Part shown: positions 23,300 to 36,540 of the stretch, piece after piece
How the letters are laid out: every line of letters starts with the position of its first letter
Numbering within the stretch: the first letter of the stretch is position 1
Source: Eustoma russellianum
Taxonomy: Eukaryota > Streptophyta > Magnoliopsida > Gentianales > Gentianaceae
Length of the DNA stretch: 64,000 nucleotides
Assembly: GCA_036186865.1 (NCBI GenBank)
Contig: AP025075.1
Coordinates: 17,198,019-17,262,018 of the forward strand
Direction: 5' to 3'
Position numbers and translations under genes: made by a program
Notes under the pieces: model-generated
What the model saw: only the letters and a program-made list of their open reading frames with translations
Database searches by the model: none
Told to the model about the DNA's origin: nothing

Positions 23300-24020
23300 T
23301 GTAGGATCTGCAAGGCACCACTTGAAGCGGAGGGGGTTGAATAGTTGGTGCGGAAAATGTGGTTTTTAAAATAGTTTTAAACCAAGAACTCAAGTTCTGA
23401 AAACAGTTTCTGTTTTCAGGACCAGTTTTAAAACGTTTTGAAAACTGGGTTTCAAGTCTTCAAAAATTCTGAAATTTGTAGAGAACTTATCCTAAGATGT
23501 TCTAAGTATCTCCTAAAAATTTCAGATTAAAATTGAACCTCTAACCCCTTGAAAAATTGTTGGTGGTCAGATTGCGCAAATCTGCCAGAGACGGTAGTCT
23601 GATTTGAAAAATTAATTCCTATTTTTAGGTAACTCCAAATGCTCTGAAAATTTAAATACTAACCCCTTATTAGTTTTATTTAAATGGGTTGAAACAGTTT
23701 TAAAAAATTCTTCTGGGAAGTTAGTCAAATATGATCAAAGTCTCAACCTTTGCAAGCCTGAAAATCAGACTGCACTAGTCTCAGAACTTTTGACGTTTGG
23801 ATGACTTATACTTGTCCAAAAGGGTTGAAACTTGCGCCAAAAGAACCTTGAGACATATGGATATGATTCTGGAAGGTTTCATAATTTTTGAAATTTGTTT
23901 ACTATTTTTACAAACGTGATTAAAAACGATAAACAGTGCTGAAACAGAAAGTAAGTGCTTAAAGTAAATGAAACCAGGAATTTTATACTGGTTCGGTTAT
24001 AAACAACCTACTCCAGTCTT

Positions 24021-24037
24021 CGAGGACACCTTCCTCG
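24021..24037 (-). other. Hairpin in the transcribed part of the C 3' LTR
   Basis: CGAGGA, loop CACCT, TCCTCG. It occupies the same place as the CCAAGGAA..TTCCTTGG hairpin of element A, with a G-C pair where A and E have A-T. In the C 5' LTR (about 32541-32557) the right arm is mutated and the stem is lost. Confidence 0.7.
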
Positions 24038-24699
24038 GTTAGCACTAAACACACAACACAAAGAACACCTTACCGCAGGGTTGATGAAGGTACACACCAA
24101 CTCTAACCCTTTACAAACCTTGTATGAGAATACAGTTGTCACGAACACCACCACCTTGCAAGTGCGAGATTGATCACACATTGATAAATCTTTTACAATG
24201 ATAAAGAATATGTGGTGAACTATATGAAGCCTATTCAAGTATATGAATGTAAGTACAATAGGCTTTAAGAGAGAAGAAAGAAAGAGAGTGTAGAAGAGAA
24301 GGCTAGAACACGTTTTTGATCTTTGAAATTGCAAGACTTGTTTTTGTTTTTGTTTTGCTCTCTTCCTTCCTTTTTAACATTGTGGCCGCCCCCTATAGCA
24401 TCCTCCTCCTCTTGAAAATTATCTTCTAAGTCCTTGGAAGAGTGTATGCATCATTGTGACATGTCTTTGCTTACTTGGCATCTCCTCATTGGATGATCAT
24501 TAAACTCTTACTTACTTGGCACTCATTGATTGATTGAAGGTTGTCATCATTTGATGACTAGATAAATCTGAAATTACACCTCAAAAAGCATGTGCCAATT
24601 AGCCATAAACTCATTGCCATAAGTCACAAGATTATCCCACAAAATTAGCTAGACAAATTGTCACATTAACCATCATAAAAATCGGCCAGGTGTTTATTC

Positions 24700-25202
24700 C
24701 ACATGCTGAAATTTTCATCATGTGTGATATTCACACAATATTAAAAACATTGCCATGTATGTATAAATTAATTCCTTGAAGATTGAAGAATCAAATATGT
24801 TGAATTTAGAGCATAAAATCGGCCATTAAGACTCTTCACATACTGAAATTTCAATATGCGTAACATTCACCTTTTATTCAAAATATTGCCAATTTTACTT
24901 TGATTTAATCCTTGAAATTAAACAAAAAATCAATCACCATTTAGTACAAGACATTCTTATCATTTATGGAATAAAAATTAGACACCAATGAGGCCTAGAA
25001 ATCGGCCAACATACATCCACACATGCTGAAATTTTCAGCATGTGTGTTATTTGAAAATATCACCTTATTTGTTTCCATAGAATATACAAAACACTTCCAT
25101 ATGATCTTCCAATGAATCCACATTATTCAAGACAACAAAATATGGCTCATAAAGGATAAAAATTGGCCAGCCATATGCACATGCTGAAATTTTCAGCATG
25201 TG
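24700..25202. repeat. Four palindromes in U3 of the C 3' LTR
   Basis: At 24700-24724, 24837-24860, 25018-25045 and 25178-25202, arms of the type CACATGCTGAAA and TTTCAGCATGTG face each other around one to three bases. Each is preceded, 10-25 bp to the left, by AAAATCGGCCA or a close variant, so the module repeats every 140-180 bp. The C 5' LTR has all four (33222, 33359, 33541, 33699), E has three (41252, 41420, 41583) and D/F one. Confidence 0.85.
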
Positions 25203-26486
25203 TTACAAATGTGACATAAGTTTGAAATGTTACCTTGTGTAGCTCCTTCCTTTATGTCATCAACATTGTATGCTTCATTCTTGAACAATCAATATACCAA
25301 CAAGGCTCCACATATGCTCCAATACAGCTGGTATAGGCGTGTGATGAAGGTTGTTCATGTGTTTAATTTTATTTTTGCAAACTTTGTAAAATAGTGCACA
25401 TTTAATTATACACACATGGTATATTCAAATCAGCCCTTAATTGAATTTTCTAGAACACTTTGAGATGTATTAAATATGTCAAAAGTGTCTAGATACATGT
25501 TATATGCCATGCCAAAAATATTACATGTGTCGTGTATGTAGAAAACCGAATTTTCGACGTTTATCGATTACCCGATTTTTCTCTAATTAAATTCCAACTT
25601 TTTACACATGTTATATATATTATGTTGCACATAATATACATAAATTAAACTTTAATATTCAGCACTTAGGCTGATCTTAAAGTGGCGCCTAAACCATGTG
25701 ACAAATTAAAATTAGAATCTCCACAATTTGGCCTTAATGTGGGGTGATTTGTGTGTGCCAACATGGAATGATTTTATGGCTGTACATATCATGTAAGCCA
25801 CGAAATTTGTGGTTATTTTTGAAGTGTAGGGGCTTGCCATCTACTTATGGCAAGTACGTGACACGTTGGCGAAGTTTCGGTATTCGCCCGATACGACAAT
25901 TTTCGGTTTAGAACCTTTTAACGTGTCGTATTAAATTTGTCATCACCATGACTTATATCATATGATATAAGACCTGAATATACTCATATATATGAGTTAA
26001 ATATAATGGTGTGACGTTAACATACGTACGTAAAATATATAACGTGTCGGTAGTACGTTGGAATATATGTGTATGTGCCTTTTTCAAAAAAATCTGAATA
26101 TATATATATATATATATATTTAAATGTGGCGTGTATATGTATGGAGAGGGAGTGTAGAGCTTTCCTTTCTTCAACTTTTTGCCTTTGTGCCTTTTCCAAA
26201 TATTGCTTCCTTTAATAAACTACTTAGTTTAATTAACTAAGTACTTCACTTAATGAACTAGTTTAGTTCATTAACGGTGGCACCTGAAAATAGTTCAAAC
26301 ACAACAAATGTTTTCCACTTGATGTAAGCTTTAAAGCTTCATGGCTCGTTAGTGCGACAACATTATATATGAACTATATAAGGCAAGTTTTATGCAAGTG
26401 TCATGTCATAAAATATGTTATGCACTTCTTTGTAACACGTTTAAATCATCTATTTTGAAATCACTCAAACCCCCTTTTTCTCTACA

Positions 26487-26704
26487 TTCTCCCCCTTTTG
26501 ATGATTTTCAAAATAACCTACATTCATGATTTAAATCTTATCACTCCCCCTTCAATCGTGCATAAATTGAAATTTTGAATTTCAAATTTGCTCCCCCTTG
26601 ATTTATGCAATCAATTTCTCTCTCCCCCTTAAATCATGCATTCTCTCCCCCTTTATTTTGGAAAGTCAATCAAAAATGCATGTAAATATGGAAAGATAAT
26701 CAAA
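26487..26704 (-). other. PPT and further PPT-like tracts of element C
   Basis: TTCTCCCCCTTTTG abuts the LTR. More CTCCCCCTT tracts are at 26543-26552, 26591-26599, 26621-26630 and 26643-26652. The ATGATTTTCAAAATAAC that follows the first tract is conserved in A and E. Confidence 0.8.
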
Positions 26705-29700
26705 TCAAATCAGCAGAAATCATGCCTAATTTAGAACGAAGATTTTCGTACGTGGCTTGATTTAAGGCTTTAGTGAAGATATCCGCTACTTGTGCCTCTG
26801 TGCGTACGTGATCTATGACAATATCACCATTATTTACGTGATCACGAAGAAAATGATAGCGTACTTATATATGCTTGGCCTTAGAGTGTAACACGGGGTT
26901 CTTAGATAGGTTAATTGCACTCATACTATCACAATATATAGGGATTTTATTTACGGTAATTCCAAAGTCCGAAAGTTGTTGTTTTATCCATAGTAATTGT
27001 GTGCAACAAAGACTAAGTGCCATGTACTCAGCTTCAGTAGTGGATAAAGCTACGCTTGCTTGCTTTTTGGAAAACCATGAAATAAGTGAGTTTCCGATAA
27101 ATTGGCAAGTGCCACTCGTGCTTTTTCTATCTATCTTACATCCACCATAATCAGTGTCAGTGTAGGCATGCAAATTAAAGTCACAATCTTTATCATACCA
27201 AATGCCTAAGGTGGGTGTGTGCTTAATATATCGGAATATTCTTTTTACCGCATTATAATGGGGCACCTTAGGTTGACTTTGAAAACGGTCACACATACAT
27301 ACACTGAACATGATATTAGGGCTACTAGCAGTAAGATATAGTAATGAACCAATCATAGATCTATACAAGGCATTATCAAAATCCTTACCATGTTCATCTT
27401 TATCTAATTTAGTAGTGACACTCATAGGGGTGGGGGATGGTTTTAAATTCTCAAAATTGAACTTTTTAATCATATCATTTACATATTTAGCTTGGCTTAT
27501 GTGGATACCTTTACTCGTTTGTTTAATCTGCAAGCCAAGACAGTAGTTCAATTCGCCAACCATAGACATTTTAAATTCGGATTTCATGCAATTTTCAAAA
27601 TCTTCAACAAGTTTATGAGAAGTAGAGCCAAAAATGATATCATCAACGTAAATTTGAATAATAAGTAAATCTGATTTATCTTGTTTCAAAAATAATGTAC
27701 TATCTATAGTGCCTCTTTTAAAACCATTTTCTAAAATGAAAGTAGCAAAACGATCATACCATGCTCTAGGTGCTTGCTTTAGTTCGTATAGTGCTTTCTT
27801 TAGTTTGTACACGTGATCGGGATGTTTCAAATCTTCAAAACCGGGTGGTTGTTTCATATATAAATCTTCTTGTATAAATCCATTTAAGAATACACTTTTC
27901 ACGTCCATTTGATAAAGGTTAAAATCTTTCATGCAAGCAATGGCAAGTAAAAGTCGTATAGCTTCTAAACGTGCTACGGGTGCACATGTTTCATCATAAT
28001 CAATTCATTCTTCTTGATTATAGCCTTGTGCTATAAGTCTAGCTTTATTTCTAACAACTTTTCCTTCTTCATTCATTTTAATTCTAAACACCCACTTTGT
28101 GCCTATTATGGTCTTATCTTGTGGTCGTGGCACTAAATCCCATACGTCATTTCTAACAAATTGATTAAGTTCGTCATGCATAGCATCAATCCAAGAAGAA
28201 TCACTCAAAGCATCATGCACATTTTTAGGTTCAATTTTGAAAATCATAGCATGAAATTGATTTATTTCATCCGGATTTATTCTTCTACGTGGTCGCACAC
28301 CGAGAGTGATGTCGCCTATAATGAGATCATGTGGGTGATCTCTATGCCATCTTGGTTGATTATTTTCTAAGTTATCATGCATTTCTAAGTGATCATGCAT
28401 TTCTAGTGTATCATGCATATCAAATGTGCCATCATCATCATTCAATACGGGGTTCAATTCAAAATCATCATCATATTCCTTATCTTTATCAATCTCACCA
28501 AATTCATTAAACTTCACATGAACAGATTTTATAATTTGTCTAGTGATAGGATCATAACATCTACATGCTTTTGAATTTACAGAATATCCAACAAAGATGC
28601 ATTCAATTGATTTAGATTCAAATTTATCTAAATTGTCTTTTGTATTTAAAACAAATCATTTGCATCCAAACACACGAAAATAGTCAATTTTAGGCATGCG
28701 ATCATTTAATATCTCATAAGACGTCTTATTTATTTTCTTTCTAATGGACAAGCGATTTATTATGTAGCATGCACAGTTTACGGCTTCCGCCCACAAAAAT
28801 CTAGGCAATTTATTTTCGCATAACATAGTTTTAGCAATTTCTTGTAATGTCCTATTCTTTCTTTCTACTACTCTATTTAATTGTGGAGTTCTAGGTGGCG
28901 AAAACTCGTGCTTAATTCCTTTTTCTTCGCAGAATGAAATCATGTCCTTATTTTTAAATTCACCTCCTCTATCGCTTCTTATCTTTTTCACATTAACGCC
29001 ATATTGATTTTCAAGTTGTTTTATCAGTTTAGCAATTTCAATAGCACTATCATCCTTATGTGCAAGAAACAAAGTCCAAGTATAACGAGAAAAATCATCA
29101 ACAATCACGCAAGCATAGTGACGCCCACAAAGACTCGTAGTGCGACTAGGACCAAACAAATCAACGTGTAATAATTCTAAAACTCTAGTCGTGCTTATTT
29201 CATTCTCAGGTTTAAGTGACTCGCGTGTTTGTGTGCATTTTATGCAAGATTCACACAATTGAAAGTTGTCTAAATCAAGTGTAGGAAATCCTCGTATTAG
29301 GTTCTTTCGTTGGAGTTTTTCTAGTGTAGAAATGCCAAAATGTACTAAACGTCTATGCCACAAGTTTACGTTAGGTTCATTTGACATGAAGCACTTAACC
29401 TTAGCGTCTAACGTATCATCCATAGAAAGCGTAAAGATGTTTCCTTCACATTTTCCTTTTAACACTACTTCTCCATTTTTATTTATGATATTGCAATAGG
29501 GATGAGTAAAGCACACATCGAAGCCATTATAGATAAATTGTGAAATGCTAAGAAGATTATAAGATAAGTTGCGTACCAAAAATACGTTGGAGATTTGAAG
29601 GGTGCTTGGATTTCCAATTGTACCTTTTCCGATGATCTTCCTTTATTGTTGTCTCCAAAGGTCACGGATCTGCCTTTGGTGACCTTCTTCAATTTCGTGA

Positions 29701-29791
29701 ATAGGCTCGGGTCACCCGTCATGTGCCTCGAGCAACCACTGTCAAGGAACCACTTGATAGATGTATCTTTTGATGTGTGGGTTCCCTGCAA
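26705..29791 (-). pseudogene. pol: Pol of element C: protease, integrase, RT, RNase H
   Basis: Protease DSGCSRHMTG is near 29716-29745, then a frameshift near 29640. From there one frame runs to the natural stop at 26705-26707, apart from three nonsense codons: TGA at 28656-28658 (conserved Cys), TGA at 28005-28007 (Gly of EEGIDY) and TAA at 26865-26867 (Glu of KHIEV). The integrase finger is altered (RRLVHFG instead of RRLGHIG). D, D and E are present in VDLFGPSR, RSDRGGEF and ERKNRT. RT has YVDDIIFGST, and RNase H has TDTDYGGC, STTEAEY and CDSMSAI. It acts inside the particle in cDNA synthesis and integration; this copy cannot. Confidence 0.9.
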
Positions 29792-29842
29792 TGTGCAAAA
29801 ATGATTTAGGTACCCTTTTAATTTTGGGTCCTTACGAGTTAG

Positions 29843-31765
29843 TTATTCACCTCTTAGTAAAAGTACCTTTCGATACCCATACTTGGGTGATCCTTCTCGG
29901 TCTAGCAAATGGCAAGAATGTAGTGAAGGTGCAATATAGTAGACATGTGGTGAGTGCACTTTGGGCCTTTGGCCAAGAACTCCTTTATATGTATTATATG
30001 TAGGACGTTTTTGATATGTCCTTGTGTTAGTGTGCGTAGTGCGTGATCTAGATGGATGAAATGAATGTCGTGTATGCATCACTTGTTTCTTCTCATATCT
30101 ATATGGCACAAAATTATATTTCGCATGATATGAAGAAGAAGTATTACGAGATGAGGGGAGAGGGGGTCTTTGCGTCATCTTAGACGCCGTATGTGCTTTT
30201 GGAGTGTCTACTTTCTTAGACAATACAAACTTGGTTGGTTTAATGGATACGTCATCTGTCTCAATGTATCCTAATCCCGTTTTATCACTATCATGCTTTT
30301 GAGATAAAATAATGTGATCTAGCATGTTAGATCCCGTATCAAACTGTTTCATCATTTTCTCTAAGTCCGTATTCCTTGATTTCAAATTTGAAATCTCGGA
30401 TTTCATTTCATTATTTTGCGTGGTCAATGATGATATCTCTGTCTTTAATACATTAATGATGCATGACGACTCTTCTTTTGAATCGTTTAATTGAGCGACA
30501 AGATTTTCGTTAAAAGATTCTAACAGCTTCTTGTCTTCAATTAACCGCTTCTTTTCTTTTGCAAGAGTCTTAGTGAATTTATGCAATTCTAAGTACTGAC
30601 TAAAAAGATCATCATAGGAAGGCTCAGAGGCAGATGATACCTCGTTTGATGCTTTGAACACAAAGCATACTTGTGCAGTCTCCTCTTCTGTTTCAGTCTC
30701 GGAATCCGATGTATCACTCCAAGTGGAGGCTTTAAGAGCTCGTTTCCTTTGCTTAGGTTCTGAGATGAGTCTATTTTTGTTCCGATCCTTGTCAGGGTAT
30801 TTGTTTATTTGCTTGTCCTTATTAGGGCAGTCATATGAAAGATGTCCAAGTTTACCGCATTCATAACATTTAACGTCCTTGTCGTTTGTCTTGTTCTTAT
30901 TTCTTTTAGTCGAAGTTGCCTTAGTTTTGTTTCTAAACGACTTTCTCATTAATTTTCTTAAGCCTTTAGCTAATAAAATTAAGTCATCGTTATCTGATTC
31001 AGAATCACTATCATCTACATGATTGGAAGAAGTAGAGACGTATTCATTTGATTTAAATGCAATAGCTTTACCTTGTTTTGATGATTCCGATTTCCTTATG
31101 GTGAGTTTGTTCTCATAAACCTTAAGTGATCTAATTAATTCTTCCATCTTGATTGACTTAGTTTCTTTGCTTTCTTCTATTGCCGTTACTTTAGGATCCC
31201 ACTCGGATGGAAGGCATCGCAAGACCTTTTGTACCTTTTCCTGCATAGTAAAGGCTTTGCCAAGAGACTCAAGAGAATTGTAAATGTTAGTCAAGCGAAG
31301 ATCCATATCAACTATAGATTCATTTGGCAATAATTTAAACGACTCGAGTGTGGACATAAGCATGTTGATCTTGGACTCTTTTACTTGACTAGTGCCTTCG
31401 TGTTTCATTTCAAGAATTCTCCACATTTCTTGAGCACTAGAACAATTTGAAACATAGCTAGATTCACTTTTACTTAGTCCATTTAAAAGTAACTGCATAG
31501 CCCTAGCGTTCATGCTTAGTCTCTTTTTATCCTCACTAGTGTACTCTTGCCTAGGCTTAACGACCTCTAGTGTGACTCCATCTACAATGGATAATTTTGA
31601 TGGAACAAAAGGACCATCTTCTATAATTGACCAAAGATCAATATCAATTGCCATAAGAAAAAGTTTCATTCTTAACTTCCATTGAATAAAAGACTCACCG
31701 TCAAAGAGAGGAGGCCTTTGACTGGACATACCTTCTTGTTCGGTTTTGAAGTTTGTGGTTGCCAT
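29843..31765 (-). pseudogene. gag: Gag of element C, almost fully open
   Basis: The ATG at 31763-31765 starts MATTNFKTEQEG, 55 bp after the LTR. The Trp codon of FIQWKLRM is intact here, unlike in A and E. The capsid-like region runs to about residue 230. The CCHC knuckle CYECGKLGHLSYDC is at about residues 298-311, followed by a basic and acidic Ser-rich stretch and a coiled coil at about residues 390-500. A frameshift near 29900 puts the last 25 codons out of frame. In the original frame, gag would end with TGA at 29847-29849 after KGTFTKR. This is the longest gag reading frame in the window. Confidence 0.85.
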
Positions 31766-31807
31766 CTCACTTAGATCGTTGGATCCTTTTGATGTGAGTG
31801 TTCATGC

Positions 31808-31819
31808 TCTCTGATACCA
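31808..31819 (-). other. Primer binding site of element C
   Basis: TCTCTGATACCA differs at its first base from the usual GCTCTGATACCA. Two bases separate it from the LTR at 31822. Confidence 0.8.
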
Positions 31820-31821
31820 CT

Positions 31822-34554
31822 TGTAGGATCTGCAAGGCACCACTAGAAGGGGAGGGGGGTTGAATAGTTGGTGCAGAAAATGTGGTTTTTAAAATAGTTT
31901 TAAACCAAGAACTCAACTTCTCAAAACGGTTTCTATTTTCAGGACCAGTATTAAAACGTTTTGAAAACTAGGTTACAGATCTTCAAAAATTCTGAAATTT
32001 GGAGAGAACTTAGCCTCAGATGTTCTGAGTATCTTCTAAAAATTTCAGATTAAAATTCAACCTCTAACCCCTTGAAAAATTGTTGGTGGTCAGATTGCGC
32101 AAATCTGCCAGAGACAGTAGTCTGATTTGAAAAATTAATTCCTATTTGTACGTAACTCCAAATGCTCTGAAAATTTAAAGACTAACCCTTATTAGTTGTA
32201 TTTAAATGGGTTGAAACAGTTTTGAAAAATTCTTTTGGGAAGTTAGTCAAATACGACAAAGTCTCAACCTTTGCAAGTCTGAAAATCAGACTGTACTAGT
32301 CTCAGAACTTTGGACGTTTGGATGACTTATACTTGTCCAAAAAGGTTAAAACTTGCGCCAAAAGAACCTTGATACATACGGCTATGATTCTGGAAAGTTT
32401 CGTAATTTTTGAAATTTGTTTACTATTTTTACTAACGTGATTAAAAACGATAAACAGTGCTAAAACAGAAAGTAAGTGCTGAAAGTAAATGACACCATGA
32501 ATTTTATGCTGGTTCGGTTATAAACAACCTACTCCAGTCTTCGAGGACACCTTCATGGGTTAGCACTAAACACACAACACAAAGAACACCTTACCGCATG
32601 GTTGATGGAGTTACACACCAACTCTAACCCTTTACAAACCTTATATGAGAATACAATTGTCACGAACACCACCACCTTGCAAGTGCAAGATTGATCACAC
32701 CTTGATCAATCTTTTACAATGATAAAGAATATGTGGTGGACTATATGAAGCCTATTCAAGTATATGAATGTAAGTACAATAGGCTTTTAGAGAGAAGAAA
32801 GAAAGAGAGTGTAGAAGAGAAGGCTAGAACACATTTTTGATCTTTGAAATTGCAAGACTTGTTCTTGTTTTTGTTTTGCTCTCTTCCTTCCTTTTTAACA
32901 TTATGGCCGCCCTCATATAGCATCCTCCTCCTCTTGAAAATTATCTTCTAAGTCCTTGGAAGAGTGTATGCATTATTGTGACATGTCTTTGCTTACTTGG
33001 CATCTCCTCATTGGATGATCATTAAACTCTAGCTTACTTGGCACTCATTGATTGGTTGAAGGTTGTCATCATTTGATGACTAGATAAATCTAAAATTACA
33101 CCTCAAAAAGCATGTGCCAATTAGCCATAAACTCATTGCCATAAGTCACAAGATTATCCCACAAAATTAGCTAGACAAATTGTCACATTAACCATCATAA
33201 AAATCGGCCATGTGTTTATTCCACATGATGAAATTTTCATCATGTGTGATATTCACACAATATTAAAAACATTGCCATGTATGTATAAATTAATTCCTTG
33301 AAGATTGAAGGATCAAATATGTTGAATTTAGAGCATAAAATCGGCCATTGAGACTCTTCACATGCTGAAATTTCAACATGTGTAATATTCACCTTTTATT
33401 CAAAATATTGCCAATTTTACTTTGATTTAATCTTTGAAATTAAACAAGAAATCAATCACCATTTAGTACAAGACATTCTTATCATTTATGGAATAAAAAT
33501 TAGACACCAATGAGGCCTATAAATCGGCCAACATACATCCACACATGCTGAAATTTTCAGCATGTGTGATATTTGAAAATATACCTTATTTGTTTCCATA
33601 GAATATTCAAAAAGCTTACATATGATCTTCCAATCAATGCACATTATTCAAGACAACAAAATATGGCTCATAAAGGATAAAAATCGGCCAGCCATATGCA
33701 CATGCTGAAATTTTCAGCATGTGTTAAAAATGTGACATAAGTTTGAAATGTTACCTTGTCTAGCTCCTTCCTTTATGTCATCGACATTGTATGCTTCATT
33801 CTTGACCAATCAATATGCCAACAAATCTCCACATATGCTCCAATATAGCTGGTATATGCGTGTGATGAAGGTTGTTAATGTGCTTAATTTTATTTTTGCA
33901 AACTTTGTAAAATAGTGCACATTTAATTATACACACATGGTGTATTCCAATTAGCCCTTAATTGAATTTTTAGAACACTTTGAGATGTATGAAACATGTA
34001 AAAAGTGTCTAGATACATGTTATATGTCATGCCAAAAATGTTCCATGTGTCGTGTACGTAGAAAACCGAATTTTCGACGTTTATCGATTACCTGATTTTT
34101 CTCTAATTAAATTCCAAATTTTTGCACATGTTATATATATATTATGTTACACATAATATACATAAATTAAACTTTAATATTCAGCACTTAGGCTGATCTT
34201 AAAGTGGCGCCTAAACCATGTGACAAATTGAAATTGGAATCTCCACAATTTGGCCTTAATGTGGGGTGATTTGTGTGTGCCAACATGGAATGATTTTATG
34301 GTTGTACGTATCATGTAAGCCACGAATTTTGTGGTTATTTTTGAAGTGTAGAGGCTGGCCATCCATTTATAGCAAGTACGTGACACGTTGGTGAAGTTTC
34401 GGTATTCGCCCGATACGACAATTTTCGGTTTAGAACCTTTAACGTGTCGTATTAAATTTGTCATCACCATGACTTATATCATATGATATAAGACCTGAAT
34501 ATACTCATAAATATGAGTTATATATAATGGTGTGACGTTAACATACGTACGTAA
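31822..34554 (-). repeat. 5' LTR of element C, truncated at its outer end
   Basis: Follows the 3' LTR closely to ACGTACGTAA, where the G2 LTR starts. The equivalent of 26034-26486 is missing. All four U3 palindromes are present. The first one (33222-33246) has GATGAAA and TTTCATC in its arms, where the 3' LTR has GCTGAAA in one arm and TTTCATC in the other. Confidence 0.85.
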
Positions 34555-35949
34555 TGTGGCGCCCCGCACCCCGGCCCAGCCGAAGTCAGTGCACCCGCCG
34601 TACTTCACGAAGGAGAGTACTAGGCGTCGTCCCATACGTGTCATGATCCATGGTATAATGCATGGATTTTCGCGCTTACACACAAATAAGTATGCGAAAC
34701 CATGACAGAATTTAAAACTTCAAATTAAAAACATCCACACTATCATTCATAGTTTACGTCCCAAATCAAAAGTATCGAAAGTCACAAAATAAAAGTTTTC
34801 CATTTCAAGTACGTCATCAGTCATCAGTCATAGCTGGCCAGTCATGTCTCCTAACTCGTCCACTCCTTGCTGCGCTCATGGGTAGGGGGCCCTAGGCTCA
34901 TCCTCAATCCACTCTACTTTATCCCCTGCAGCCTCTGGGAGGAAAAATAGGGGATGAGTGACAAAGTCACCAGCAAGTATACTATAATAATTGAGGATTA
35001 AATGGAAAGTGCGTACAAGAACCAAACCCCAAAAAAAATTCAGTTTAGAAGCATACCTGTCCTCCATCCAATACTCGATAGGGATCATCACTTAATGCAT
35101 CAAGATCATAACTTAAATACAATCGTCACTTAATACAGAATATAACAATAAAAGACTGTAACTCGCATCAATTCATAACATAACAAGAATCATCACTTAA
35201 GGAAGTCATACTTAGGATCTACAAGGTCATCACAACTTAGTCTAAGTATCATGTGTCGCTACACAATGACTCCGTAAACTTGACATGCATGCATATATAC
35301 GTGTGATGCATCATGATAAAAAATGAGAATATGACTTTTCGTGCTTTTCTTTCAAATCATCATCGTCAGAAAACAACAGAGTGTTCAGATCTATCTTCCC
35401 GGATCTGAGGCGGTAACGTCTCCCCTTCGAATCTATTATTCCCGGATTCGGAACGATAACATCATCTTCTTATCGGGTCTATTCTTCTCCGAGCCCAAAC
35501 GGTCATTATCAGGTCTATTCTTCTCCGGGCCTGAACGGTCATACCATCAGATCAATTAACCCGGATCTGGGCGGGTTCTTACTTGCCAAGCTCATACTCA
35601 CACACGGTACCGATGGGGAAGCGTTCTTTTAAAAACAAAAATCATCTTTTTGAAAACGCTTTTCATTTTTCTTTCACATAAAATCGATGCCGTAAATCAT
35701 GTAAGTGACGATGATGCAATGCATGACATGTAGTATGCAAACCATGGCATAACGCATTACATATACATATATGTACGTCTCGTCGCTATGCTGGAAAATT
35801 TCCAGCTTAGTGGCATCAACTTCTCCTTAGTGATTTCCTTTTAAAATAATCATTTTAACTAAGTGGTTTGCATGTACTCCTTCATATATGTCGTAAGTGA
35901 TTGCCATGAAAGTTTTACGGAATTAAGATATTGATAAGGGAATCATTTA

Positions 35950-36540
35950 TTCTTTTTCATAAAGCGGTACAAACTGAATTCTGGAATGACCAATTTTACT
36001 ATAAAATTTATTGTGACCAATCCTTAAGTCCTTTTTCGATAATTCCAACTCTCCAGCTTAATAAACTCATTGGACTAGCATCTTACCAAAATTTGGCCCA
36101 ATTGCATTTTTCTATGGTCCAATTTCAGATCATGCAACATGACACACTAATTCTGTCAGCCCAGCGAATTCCAGCCTGACCCATGTTACTAGAAAATTCA
36201 TTAAAAATAAACTGTAACCCATTTTGTGAAAATTCCAACTCTCACCTTTTCTTCATTCGTAGGGTTAGTAATACCGAAAATTGGCTAATTTTTATACTTC
36301 TAAGGTCCATTTCTAGGCTGCTCAACGAGTTACTTAAATTCTGTCCAGTACAGTGTTCTCAGCAGGACCAATCTTACTAGGAAATTTATTAAAAATAAAC
36401 CGTAGGTCCTTTTAATGAAATTCCAACTCTCACATCTAATATACACATAAAACTAATGTAATACCAAAAATCAACTAAATTGAAAGTTCTTAAGGTCCCT
36501 TTTCAGGTCTCACAAAATAGCCCAAATTTCTGTCCTGTTC
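35950..36540. repeat. Three tandem units of about 185-190 bp in G2
   Basis: The TAAGGTCC-type landmark occurs at about 36113 (as TATGGTCC), 36299 and 36490. AAAATTCCAACTCTC and TTCTGTC.AG recur in the same order. Homologous to the arrays at 14620-15370 and 57740-58310. Confidence 0.75.

Larger units (their letters stand above)
23300..26486 (-). repeat. 3' LTR of element C (3187 bp)
   Basis: Begins TGTAGGATCTGCAAGGCACC and ends TTCTCTACA next to the PPT. Near its inner end (about 23397-23420) CTGAAAACAG and CTGTTTTCAG form a 10-bp inverted repeat. It has a transcribed hairpin at 24021-24037, four palindromes at 24700-25202 and a (TA)n tract near 26098-26119. TATA-like TTAAAAAGG on the element strand is at about 24368-24377. 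Confidence 0.9.
23300..34554 (-). mobile_element. Element C: SIRE/Maximus-like copia element
   Basis: Flanked by LTRs with TGTAG/CTACA ends (23300-26486 and 31822-34554). Gag is almost fully open. Pol is in one main frame with three nonsense codons and one frameshift in protease. It sits in the integrase gene of D/F. The 5' LTR is cut at 34554 by the gypsy LTR G2, and its last 450 bp or so are not found in the window. Confidence 0.85.
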
